DNA from: Acidobacteriota bacterium
GTDB taxonomy: Bacteria > Acidobacteriota > Blastocatellia > Pyrinomonadales > Pyrinomonadaceae
Reading direction: 5' to 3'
Length of the DNA stretch: 64,000 nt
Assembly (NCBI GenBank): GCA_003222895.1
Contig: QHXI01000053.1
Location: 1 to 64,000, forward strand
The notes under the pieces: model-generated
What the model was told of the DNA's origin: nothing
The model's database searches: none
Seen by the model: the letters and a program-made list of their open reading frames with translations, nothing else
Position numbers and translations under genes: made by a program
In this document: piece after piece, positions 56,972 through 64,000 of the stretch
How positions within the stretch are numbered: the stretch's first letter is position 1
Layout: each line of letters begins with the position of its first letter

Positions 56972-57976
56972 TTGCCAGTAGAAGCTCAAGGTTCTGAAGT
57001 ACACTCACCGTGGCCGCGGCAGCACCGCGCCCCGTATAGTAAAAGCCAAGCGCGAAATCAGATTTCGCGGTCGCCCTCAACATCCGTTTACATGATCGCG
57101 GCGATGGCGGCGGCAGCGGCATTGTTCTTCTTGCTTTGGTGGATGCTACAGGAAGAGGAAAACTCCTGGATACCCGCTGGCCTGGCCGCGAGTGTTGTTC
57201 TGCTTGTAGCCGCGCTCGCTCGCCTAATGGTTGCGCGTCGAGATCGTGGGCGACTGCGCGACCATAATAGTTTCTCTGGCGAACCTTACAGCAGCTCGAG
57301 TCGCAGACTGTCGAGCAGCCCGATGCACTCAATTAGTCTTCATACGGCCGCCCTGAGATCGTTGCAGAAACAATCTGCCGAGGCCGATGCGAGAGATTCC
57401 GGGGAAGTGCACCGCGAACTTTATGATTTATGCGTCGAGTATCTCGCCGGCGCCGATAAAGCTTTGCAATCTCCACGAACACAGGCGGACGGAAGGGTTG
57501 CTTTGCGCGCCGGTCAGGAACGGGTTCGTGAATTACAAAAGCATCATCTGCTGACTTGGGCGCGGGTTTCCGCGCAAACGTTGACGCACGAGGCGCAGCA
57601 ACGAGTTCGGCTTTATGAAAAAGTTGAGACAGCAAACCGCGCGTTGAACTGCATCGAGACAGCTCTGAAAGTTTATCCCAATGAGGAAGAACTCAACATA
57701 TCGGCTCGTGCGGTGCGCGAATTCATTACCTCGAGCAGGGTTGCGCACTGGGTTGAATTGGCCGAGCGCGCGGCCTTCAAGGGATATCTTCAACGGTCAA
57801 TAGATTGTTACCGCGACGCGTTGTTCTATCTAAGCCGTGATCGGCCGGGTCCGGCGGGTGAAACGGCGGCCGAAAAAATCACGAGGGAAATCGAAATGTT
57901 ACGGGCACGGCTGGATAGGGAAGGCGCGATTACTTCAGCAAAAGGGACAAACAGGCGAGTGCGGCGGCGTCCATGA
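56972..57976 (+). CDS. Membrane protein with helical cytoplasmic domain
   Basis: About 334 residues, apparently from a TTG. Two adjacent membrane segments (VYMIAAMAAAAALFFLLWWML and WIPAGLAASVVLLVAALARLMV) are followed by a long helical region (about 120-320) rich in Glu/Arg/Leu (YEKVETANRALNCIETALKVYPNEEELN; AERAAFKGYLQRSIDCYRDALFYL) with TPR-like character. The family is unknown; it may be a scaffold. The start is uncertain as no ribosome site is visible. Confidence 0.55.
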   Translation: MPVEAQGSEVHSPWPRQHRAPYSKSQARNQISRSPSTSVYMIAAMAAAAALFFLLWWMLQEEENSWIPAGLAASVVLLVAALARLMVARRDRGRLRDHNSFSGEPYSSSSRRLSSSPMHSISLHTAALRSLQKQSAEADARDSGEVHRELYDLCVEYLAGADKALQSPRTQADGRVALRAGQERVRELQKHHLLTWARVSAQTLTHEAQQRVRLYEKVETANRALNCIETALKVYPNEEELNISARAVREFITSSRVAHWVELAERAAFKGYLQRSIDCYRDALFYLSRDRPGPAGETAAEKITREIEMLRARLDREGAITSAKGTNRRVRRRP

Positions 57977-58014
57977 AGTGAGAGCGAACGCCGAAATGTT
58001 CGATCAGCATCAAT

Positions 58015-58188
58015 ATGTTTAGACCAACCTGCCCACGTTGCGGGAGTGAGAGAATTCGCCGGGGTTATAAGCGAGTACCGTGGTACTTAAGGATGTTTGG
58101 CATCTATAATCTTTTGTGCGATCATTGCAACTGGCTATTTACAGGATTTGTCATTCCGGGAATGTTATCCCGACGGACTAGGAAATGA
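58015..58188 (+). CDS. Very small zinc-ribbon protein (57 residues)
   Basis: Starts MFRPTCPRCGSERIRRGYKR and has the second knuckle CDHCNW, giving CPRC ... CDHC about 26 residues apart, then a hydrophobic WLFTGFVIPGML and a basic end RRTRK. Two CxxC pairs and a hydrophobic tail fit a small membrane-associated zinc ribbon. No strong ribosome site is visible. It lies between the membrane protein and the polysaccharide export gene. Confidence 0.55.
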   Translation: MFRPTCPRCGSERIRRGYKRVPWYLRMFGIYNLLCDHCNWLFTGFVIPGMLSRRTRK

Positions 58189-58273
58189 TCCGCCGAGTTG
58201 CTTCCTTAACCACGCGTTGATTAAACGCGCAGTTCGAAGAGAAACCTTGCGACAGACTTTTTGAGGTATTGTT

Positions 58274-59554
58274 ATGAATAAGAGAATGCTCCTTCTAGTC
58301 TCCGGATTTGTATTAATGGTGGGCACGGTCACCGCAATCGTGGAAATCCATTCTCAAGCACAGTCGCCAACTACGACACAGTCCACCCAGGCACCGCCAG
58401 TGAGCCAATCACCATCGATGCCCTCGGAGATGAATTCGGTTGACGGTCAGGGCGGCAAACGATATCTCGTTGGACCGGGTGATGTGATAGACGTGAGAGT
58501 CTTTGGCCAATCGGAATTGAACTCGTTGGCCGAGATTGACGATGAAGGAAACATTTCATCGCTGCCATTCCTTGAAGATCCGATCCCCGCGATGTGTCGC
58601 AACGAGAAAGAGATTCAGAAAGCGATCGCGACAGCTTATTCAAGATACATAAAGAATCCACGCGTGAGTGTCCGTGTGACGGAACGTAAGAGCCGTCCGC
58701 CCGCGGTAGTGTTCGGCGCAGTCCGCGCTCCGACGCGGATTCAGATGATGCGTCGCGTTCGCCTCCACGAGCTTTTGGTAACGGCGGGTGGGGTTACCTT
58801 GAATGCCAGCGGCAAGATTCAAGTTATTCACACCGAACGAGAAATGTGTGCGCAGGATGCGATGCTGACGCCTGACGTGGCTGAAGCTCTAATGAACAAG
58901 CCACTGTCAACCTCAACCTACGACAAGACCGGTTCCGCGTCAGCGCCCGATAAACCCGCGGTTACTCCAGTTTCCGATTCTGCGAAGGTGTCCTCCTTTG
59001 CACCTTCCGGCGGGAATGTTTCCGGCGCTTCAAAGGAAGCACCGAAGACGAACGCGGTGTCGTCTGATGCAGCTAAGGACCAAATGGCTTCGGACATCGG
59101 CAAGATCGAAACTTACGAGGTTGGTGAAGTTCGCTTCGGTCTCGGCAAAGACGATCCCTACATTCGTCCGGGCGATATCGTCATCGTAAGCGAGGGCGAG
59201 CCGATTTATATTAATGGCTATGTGAATGCGCCCCGTGAGATCGTCATGAAAGACAACATGACGCTCGTGCGCGCGATAGCCATGGCTGGTGGCATTCAAA
59301 AAACCGCGAAGTCACACGAAGTTTATATATATCGCCAGGTCAAAGGAAAGATCGGCCCGGAAAAAATGAAGTTCGACTATGATGCGATCAAAAACGGCAA
59401 GCAAACGGATGTCTTGTTGCAGGCCTACGACATTATAGATGTGCGCCCGCAAAGTTCCTTTAGTCCGGAAAATCTCAGACAAATGTTCCTGGGCATGGCA
59501 AAAGGCGGCTTGGGTGGCGCAGGCACCAGTCTCCCTTACCGCATTTTGTATTGA
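58274..59554 (+). CDS. Polysaccharide export protein (Wza/GumB type) with SLBB domain
   Basis: 426 residues with a signal peptide (MLLLVSGFVLMVGTVTAI). Residues about 60-140 are the polysaccharide-export domain (YLVGPGDVIDVRVFGQSELN, AYSRYIKNPRVSVRV). A first SLBB-like domain follows (VVFGAVRAPTRIQMMRRVRLHELLVTAGG). A Pro/Ser/Ala-rich spacer of about 70 residues precedes a second SLBB domain (PIYINGYVNAPREIVMKDNMTLVRAIAMAGG). No lipobox Cys is seen, unlike Wza. It would form the outer-membrane conduit for an exopolysaccharide; no synthesis genes are in the window. Confidence 0.85.
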   Translation: MNKRMLLLVSGFVLMVGTVTAIVEIHSQAQSPTTTQSTQAPPVSQSPSMPSEMNSVDGQGGKRYLVGPGDVIDVRVFGQSELNSLAEIDDEGNISSLPFLEDPIPAMCRNEKEIQKAIATAYSRYIKNPRVSVRVTERKSRPPAVVFGAVRAPTRIQMMRRVRLHELLVTAGGVTLNASGKIQVIHTEREMCAQDAMLTPDVAEALMNKPLSTSTYDKTGSASAPDKPAVTPVSDSAKVSSFAPSGGNVSGASKEAPKTNAVSSDAAKDQMASDIGKIETYEVGEVRFGLGKDDPYIRPGDIVIVSEGEPIYINGYVNAPREIVMKDNMTLVRAIAMAGGIQKTAKSHEVYIYRQVKGKIGPEKMKFDYDAIKNGKQTDVLLQAYDIIDVRPQSSFSPENLRQMFLGMAKGGLGGAGTSLPYRILY

Positions 59555-59577
59555 TCCGAGCCCGGCCAATTTTCTCT

Positions 59578-59603
59578 AGAGGCTGGCCTAAAAGCCAGCC
59601 TCT
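59578..59603. terminator. Perfect hairpin after the export gene
   Basis: AGAGGCTGGC-ctaaaa-GCCAGCCTCT, a perfect ten-base-pair stem 23 bases after the export gene's stop. A short T-rich sequence lies on the left side (ATTTTCT), none on the right, so it could terminate leftward transcription or be a dispersed palindrome. Confidence 0.5.
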
Positions 59604-59636
59604 TCCACTGTGGATGTGGGATTTTGAATTACCTCG

Positions 59637-59885
59637 ATGAGTCAACGAATACGAACAAAAGTTAAGAAGCGACGCACCGTAACTTATCTGTGGATTGTTG
59701 GAATGGCCCTGCTTGTCTTTCTCTTAATCTACTTTGAGCAGACGGCGTTGCTCTACATCTTCTCAACTCTCGGCGTCACTGTCCTGCTCGTAATTGTCGC
59801 CGGAGCCGACCTCGGTCGCAGTGATTTGTCGTCGGCTGAGTCCGATCAAGCCGCCGCGCCGGCCCGCGCAAAACCAACGAAATAG
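59637..59885 (+). CDS. Small membrane protein, unknown
   Basis: 82 residues: a basic N-terminus (RIRTKVKKRR), two close hydrophobic segments (YLWIVGMALLVFLLIYF and LLYIFSTLGVTVLLVIVAGA) and an Ala/Asp/Pro-rich tail. No family is recognised. Neighbouring genes give no clue. Confidence 0.5.
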   Translation: MSQRIRTKVKKRRTVTYLWIVGMALLVFLLIYFEQTALLYIFSTLGVTVLLVIVAGADLGRSDLSSAESDQAAAPARAKPTK

Positions 59886-60037
59886 ATTCGCTTACCGATT
59901 GTTGGAAGCAATCGACTCTTACGTGATTTGATCGTGGGGTGAATCGACTCGTCACGGCTTGGCGTTTCTTCCTCGCTCGACTAAAGTATGTCCGCCGACA
60001 AGCCCTTAGTTTCTAGTTTTTTCCGGAGGTAAACCCA

Positions 60038-62239
60038 ATGCACAAATTTAGGATCTTCCTTTTCGCGCTCGCCTCTGCGGCCATTCTGTCGCTTTCGCTT
60101 TCGGCCCCTTTGCGTTTTGCGCAGGCGCAGAAAAACGGTGATGGCGGCGGTAGCAGTCCGGCGCCGATCAAGTATCCAGAGACGAAAAAAGTTGAAGTGG
60201 TTGACGATTACTTTGGCACGAAAGTCCCGGATCCATATCGTTGGCTGGAAAACGATCGTTCTCCCGAAGTTGCCGCGTGGGTCGAAGCCGAAAACAAGGT
60301 GACCTATGCCTATCTCGATCAGATTCCGTATCGCGCCGCGATCAAGGATCGATTGATGAAGCTCTACAACTATCCAAAGTACGGCGCGCCGGCGCGTCGT
60401 GGCGAATGGTTCTTCTCGACAAAGAATGACGGCCTTCAGAACCAGAGCGTTTGGTATCTCCAAAAAGGTTTGGATGGGGTGCCCGAGGTTCTGCTCGATC
60501 CAAACAAGTTCTCGGCGGATGGAACTTCGCGTCTTGGTTCGCTGACGATCTCGCACACCGGGAAATACCTTGGCTACGGAATCTCTGAAGGCGGATCCGA
60601 CTGGAACGAGATTCATGTTCTTGATGTGGCGACAAAACAGCCGCTCGCCGACAAGTTGGAGTGGGTAAAATTCTCGAGCGCATCATGGCGCGGCGACGAA
60701 GGCTTCTATTACGACCGGTATCCGACGCCTGCCGAAGGCCAAAAGATGGCGGCAAAGAATGAGTATCAGAAGGTTTACTATCACAAAATTGGCACAGCTC
60801 AATCGGGAGATGTTCTGGTTTACGAAGACAACAATCATCCCGGCCAGTTCAATGGCGTGGCAGTCACCGACGATCTCCGTTTCGAGTTGATGACGCATTC
60901 GGATTCGACGGTTGGCAAGAAAGGGAACTCGCTTTTCTTCCGCGATGTCTCGAAGAACGAAAAAGACTGGAAGCCGATCGTCGCGGAAATCGGCGACGAT
61001 GATTACGGCGTGATCGATAACCTCGGCGACAAGTTTCTGGTCGAGACGAATCACGGCGCGCCGAATGGCAAAGTCGTTCTTTACGATCCAAAAACCGCAG
61101 CCTGGAAAGACATCATTCCCGAGAAACCGGAACCGTTGGAAATAACCAACACGGTCGGCGGGAAACTGTTCGTCACTTACCTGAAAGATGTAACTACGCG
61201 CGCGTACGTTTACAGTCCTGACGGCAAACTCGAAAATGAAATCCCGATGCCGGGGCCGGGTTCCTTTGCCAGCACTTCCGGAAATCCGCAACTGCAAGGT
61301 AGAGCCGACGACAAATTCACGTTTTACACCTTCACCTCTTTCAATTATCCGCCGACGATTTACAAGTATGACATCGCGACGAAAAAATCATCCGTCTATC
61401 GCGCCGTCGATATTCCAGGTTTCAATCCCGCGAATTACGAAACAAAGGAAGTTTTCTACAACAGCAAAGACGGCACGCGCGTGCCGATGTTTATCACGTA
61501 CAAGAAAGGCCTCGAGCTCGACGGCAATAATCCGACGTTGCTGTACGGCTACGGTGGATTCAACATCACAACTTCGCCCGGATTCAGCGCGTTGCGCGTA
61601 GCTTTGCTCGAACAAGGTGTCGTTTACGCTTCCGCGAATATGCGCGGCGGCGGCGAGTACGGCGAGAAGTGGCACGAAGCGGGAACCAAGCTGCAAAAGC
61701 AAAACGTCTTCGATGATTTCATCGCGGCGGCGGAGTACTTGATCAAAGAGAAATACACGTCGCCGGCGAAGCTTGGAATCGAAGGAGCTTCAAACGGTGG
61801 ATTGTTGGTCGGAGCAGTGACCAACCAACGGCCGGATTTATTCCGCGCGGTCCACCAGCACGCCGGCGTGATGGACATGCTGCGCTTTCATAAGTTCACG
61901 ATCGGCGCCGCCTGGATTTCCGACTACGGTTCCAGCGAGCAAAATGAAGCGCAGTTCAAGGCGTTATACGCTTATTCGCCGATTCATAACGTGAAGCCCG
62001 GAACGAAATACCCGGCGATACTCGTGACGACTGCCGATCACGACGATCGAGTCGTGCCTGCCCACTCGTTCAAATACGCAGCCGCGCTGCAGGCCGTGCA
62101 AGCCGGCGACAATCCCGTAATCATTCGCATCGACACGAAATCAGGTCACGGCGCCAGCAGCACGACCAAACAACTGGAACAGACTGCCGATATTTATTCG
62201 TTCTTCTTCTACAACCTAGGCGTTACGCCGAAGTTGTGA
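60038..62239 (+). CDS. Prolyl oligopeptidase (peptidase S9A)
   Basis: 733 residues with a signal peptide (IFLFALASAAILSLSLSA, cleavage near AQAQ), so periplasmic or secreted. The N-terminal part starts DDYFGTKVPDPYRWLEND, the S9A hallmark, and forms the seven-bladed propeller. The hydrolase domain carries GASNGG with Ser585, DHDDRVVP with Asp669/670 and SGHGAS with His704. GGAGG is 6-8 bases before ATG 60038. It cleaves short peptides after proline. A palindromic repeat follows the stop. Confidence 0.93.
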   Translation: MHKFRIFLFALASAAILSLSLSAPLRFAQAQKNGDGGGSSPAPIKYPETKKVEVVDDYFGTKVPDPYRWLENDRSPEVAAWVEAENKVTYAYLDQIPYRAAIKDRLMKLYNYPKYGAPARRGEWFFSTKNDGLQNQSVWYLQKGLDGVPEVLLDPNKFSADGTSRLGSLTISHTGKYLGYGISEGGSDWNEIHVLDVATKQPLADKLEWVKFSSASWRGDEGFYYDRYPTPAEGQKMAAKNEYQKVYYHKIGTAQSGDVLVYEDNNHPGQFNGVAVTDDLRFELMTHSDSTVGKKGNSLFFRDVSKNEKDWKPIVAEIGDDDYGVIDNLGDKFLVETNHGAPNGKVVLYDPKTAAWKDIIPEKPEPLEITNTVGGKLFVTYLKDVTTRAYVYSPDGKLENEIPMPGPGSFASTSGNPQLQGRADDKFTFYTFTSFNYPPTIYKYDIATKKSSVYRAVDIPGFNPANYETKEVFYNSKDGTRVPMFITYKKGLELDGNNPTLLYGYGGFNITTSPGFSALRVALLEQGVVYASANMRGGGEYGEKWHEAGTKLQKQNVFDDFIAAAEYLIKEKYTSPAKLGIEGASNGGLLVGAVTNQRPDLFRAVHQHAGVMDMLRFHKFTIGAAWISDYGSSEQNEAQFKALYAYSPIHNVKPGTKYPAILVTTADHDDRVVPAHSFKYAAALQAVQAGDNPVIIRIDTKSGHGASSTTKQLEQTADIYSFFFYNLGVTPKL

Positions 62240-62245
62240 TGGAGC

Positions 62246-62357
62246 GCGGGCATCCTGCCCGCACGAGCGCGCAGCGCGAAAAAGTGTGGCCGCGGATGAA
62301 CGCGGATTCGAAGATCTGATCCAAAGTCATATCTGCGCAATCCGCGTTAATCTGCGG
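62246..62357. repeat. Two palindromes overlapping the 3' end of argH
   Basis: GCGGGCATCCTGCCCGC at 62246-62262 is a short palindrome. CCGCGGATGAACGCGGATT (62290-62308) matches the reverse complement of AATCCGCGTTAATCTGCGG (62339-62357) with one or two mismatches. The right arm covers the stop and last codons of argH, so this gene's end lies in the repeat. Confidence 0.6.
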
Positions 62358-63744
62358 CTAGACTTTTTCTAGCAGAGGCCAGAGCTTCCGCAACTCTGCT
62401 TGGCGCAGTCCCGCCAATCTGAGATTTTGTGGCTAACGTAGCTTCGAGAGAGAGACTGTCTAGTACGTCATCATCGATCAGCGGCGAAAACGATTTGAAT
62501 TCATCGAGAGACAGATCGTTCAGCTCACATCGGCGCTGGATCGCATGCATCACCATGCGACCAACGGTTTCATGAGCTTCACGAAACGGCACTGCTTTTC
62601 GTACCAGGTAATCAGCTAATTCAGTTGCATTCAGATAGCCGCGTGTGGCAGCTTCGCGCGTCCGCGATCCGTTGAGCCTGATATTGCGGAGCACGATCGT
62701 CGCGACCGAAAGAGATGCTTTGACGGTGTCGACCGTATCGAAGAGAGCTTCTTTGTCTTCCTGCATGTCTTTGTTGTAGGCGAGTGGCAAACCCTTCATC
62801 GTCGTCAGCAAAGACTGTAAATGCCCAAAGACGCGACCCGCTTTTCCGCGGACCAACTCCATCGCGTCGGGGTTCTTCTTTTGGGGCATCAGGCTCGAAC
62901 CCGTTGCCACCGCGTCACTCAACTCAAAGAATCCAAACTCTGTCGTTGAATAAAGAATAATGTCTTCGGCGAGCCGTGAGAGGTGCATCATGATCATCGA
63001 AGCCGCGCTTGCGAACTCAATGCAGAAGTCTCGGTCACTTACGGCATCGAGACTGTTTCGCGAAACTGAATCGAAGCCAAGCTCGCGCGCAACGCTTTCG
63101 CGGTCGATTGAATAAGAAGTTCCAGCCAGGGCCGCCGAGCCCAAAGGCAAGACGTTTAGTCGTTTGCGAACGTCTGCGAGTCGCTCGCGATCTCGTGCCA
63201 GCATTTCGAGGTATGCCAAACACCAGTGAGCAAAAAGCACTGGTTGGGCTCGCTGCAGATGCGTGTAGCCCGGAATCACCACATCGCGATTTGCTTCGGC
63301 CAAATCCAGGAGAGTTGTCTGTGAGTCAAAAAGCAAGGCGACGAGACGATCGATTTCATCGCGCAACCAGAGCCGCAGATCCGTCGCCACTTGATCGTTG
63401 CGGCTGCGGCCCGTGTGAAGTTTGCGGCCGAGGTCTCCAACCATTTCAACCATGCGGGCTTCGACAAACGAATGCACATCCTCTGCCACTGCATCTTCCA
63501 GAAACCGGGACCGGCTCCCGGCGTTTTCAAGAAGTTCGTTCAGTGCCGATTCGATCTGCTCCCCTTCATCTGAAGTCAAAACATCAGCACGCACCAAACC
63601 GTTGCAGTGAGCAATGCTGCCGCGAACATCGACTTCAAAGAGCCTGCGGTCGAAACCAAACGAGCGATTAAAATCCGTGAATTTGGGATCCGCCCGCCCG
63701 GCAAACCGGCCGCCCCAGAGGTTCTTGCTTGTTTTGTCACTCAT
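62347..63744 (-). CDS. argH: Argininosuccinate lyase
   Basis: 465 residues from the ATG at 63744 (MSDKTSKNLWGGRF); seven more codons are open upstream but less likely. The fumarase/aspartase superfamily signature GSSLMPQKKNPD is present, as are HTGRSRNDQVATD and YTHLQRAQPV. ArgH converts argininosuccinate to arginine and fumarate, the last step of arginine synthesis. The final residues (ASARKSLAAD) lie partly in a palindromic repeat. The gene is divergent from argR with operator-like dyads between. Confidence 0.95.
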   Translation of the reverse strand: MSDKTSKNLWGGRFAGRADPKFTDFNRSFGFDRRLFEVDVRGSIAHCNGLVRADVLTSDEGEQIESALNELLENAGSRSRFLEDAVAEDVHSFVEARMVEMVGDLGRKLHTGRSRNDQVATDLRLWLRDEIDRLVALLFDSQTTLLDLAEANRDVVIPGYTHLQRAQPVLFAHWCLAYLEMLARDRERLADVRKRLNVLPLGSAALAGTSYSIDRESVARELGFDSVSRNSLDAVSDRDFCIEFASAASMIMMHLSRLAEDIILYSTTEFGFFELSDAVATGSSLMPQKKNPDAMELVRGKAGRVFGHLQSLLTTMKGLPLAYNKDMQEDKEALFDTVDTVKASLSVATIVLRNIRLNGSRTREAATRGYLNATELADYLVRKAVPFREAHETVGRMVMHAIQRRCELNDLSLDEFKSFSPLIDDDVLDSLSLEATLATKSQIGGTAPSRVAEALASARKSLAAD

Positions 63745-63785
63745 CTTATTTCTTTTTAGCGTCACCCTTCGATGCTTGACTAAAC

Positions 63786-63841
63786 TGCATAAGACTCGCT
63801 ATTTTATGCAGGTATGCAGAAATAATGCAACTGATTTGCAT
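63786..63841. promoter_or_regulatory. Candidate ArgR operator region
   Basis: Several TGCA-centred half sites lie between divergent argH and argR: TGCATAA (63786-63792) with TTATGCA (63804-63810), then TATGCA (63813) and AATGCAA (63824-63830) with TTTGCAT (63835-63841). Arg boxes are A/T-rich dyads with 18-base spacing, so these are plausible binding sites for autoregulation and argH control. Inferred from location and symmetry only. Confidence 0.45.
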
Positions 63842-63862
63842 GAAGCTACGTCTGAACTAGAC

Positions 63863-64000
63863 ATGCTAAAACAAGCGCGCCAAAAGAGAATTCTGAATCT
63901 GATACGGGCGAAGCCGATCGGCACGCAGGAGGATTTGCGGGCACATCTCGAACGAACCGGCGTTCCGGCCACGCAGTCCAGCGTGTCGCGGGACCTCGAA
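63863..64000 (+). CDS. argR: Arginine repressor ArgR, N-terminal part, runs off right edge
   Basis: The first 46 residues start MLKQARQKRILNLIRAKP and continue with IGTQEDLRAHLERTG and ATQSSVSRDLE, the winged-helix DNA-binding domain of ArgR/AhrC with its SVSRDL recognition helix. ArgR senses arginine and represses biosynthesis. The C-terminal effector-binding domain lies beyond the window. Divergent arrangement with argH supports the call. Confidence 0.88.
   Translation, partial: MLKQARQKRILNLIRAKPIGTQEDLRAHLERTGVPATQSSVSRDLE

Noticed and set aside
57333-57793. Minus-strand frames opposite the membrane protein at 56972-57976
   Set aside because: Shadows of the plus-strand gene with two clear membrane segments.

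Overview
The window looks like a chromosomal segment of a Gram-negative soil-type bacterium, most likely an acidobacterium of the Blastocatellia/Pyrinomonadaceae type. This is inferred from gene content, not from a marker gene: Hanks kinases fused to DUF4384 or TolB-like propellers, an ECF sigma factor beside such a kinase, a caspase-like TPR protein, DUF1572/DinB proteins, kelch-DUF4214 proteins, PrsW, and palindromic intergenic repeats. No rRNA or tRNA gene was seen.

Layout. (1) 1-9100: housekeeping and stress genes: a broken Ser/Thr kinase, a secreted TPR-caspase, a YtxJ-like redox protein, a DUF971 protein, a CDP-alcohol phosphatidyltransferase-like protein, a TPR-thioredoxin and a DinB-like protein. 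(2) 9101-9851: a mostly gene-free boundary with a possible tyrosine-recombinase remnant and a promoter-like site. (3) 9852-27934: a type VI secretion system (T6SS) in one direction: tssJ, K, L, M, A, B, C, hcp, tssE, F, G, vgrG, a YwqK-like repeat protein and a DUF4280 PAAR-like tip. No clpV/tssH is present. TssG carries a C-terminal cyclic-nucleotide-binding-like domain. (4) 28007-36513: a SPOR protein, then five consecutive genes whose N-termini carry copies of a proline-rich motif (consensus APPVYRPQPxPKVLQTK) ahead of unrelated C-terminal domains. One has a DUF4157 HExxH domain and one an ADP-ribosyltransferase-like region. I read these as a candidate T6SS cargo family with a shared N-terminal module. 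(5) 36662-40936: a vWA protein, PP2C phosphatase, atypical kinase and WD40 protein, i.e. a TerY-P-type phosphorylation module attached to the secretion locus. (6) 41043-41155: a DinB 3'-end remnant resembling the end of the intact DinB gene at 9100, so related sequences flank the T6SS locus. (7) 41280-64000: a di-haem peroxidase/outer-membrane group, kinase plus ECF sigma factor, kelch protein, ferredoxin, MBL hydrolase, PrsW, a small secreted peptide divergent from a TPR-Fis regulator, SDR, polysaccharide export protein, prolyl oligopeptidase, argH and the start of argR.

A recurring oddity: the kinase at 1-1482, tssC, the vWA gene and the TerY-P kinase each lack roughly 25-33 conserved codons and change frame at the break; tssM also changes frame. 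These are either real decay or a systematic assembly fault, and this decides whether the T6SS is functional as written.
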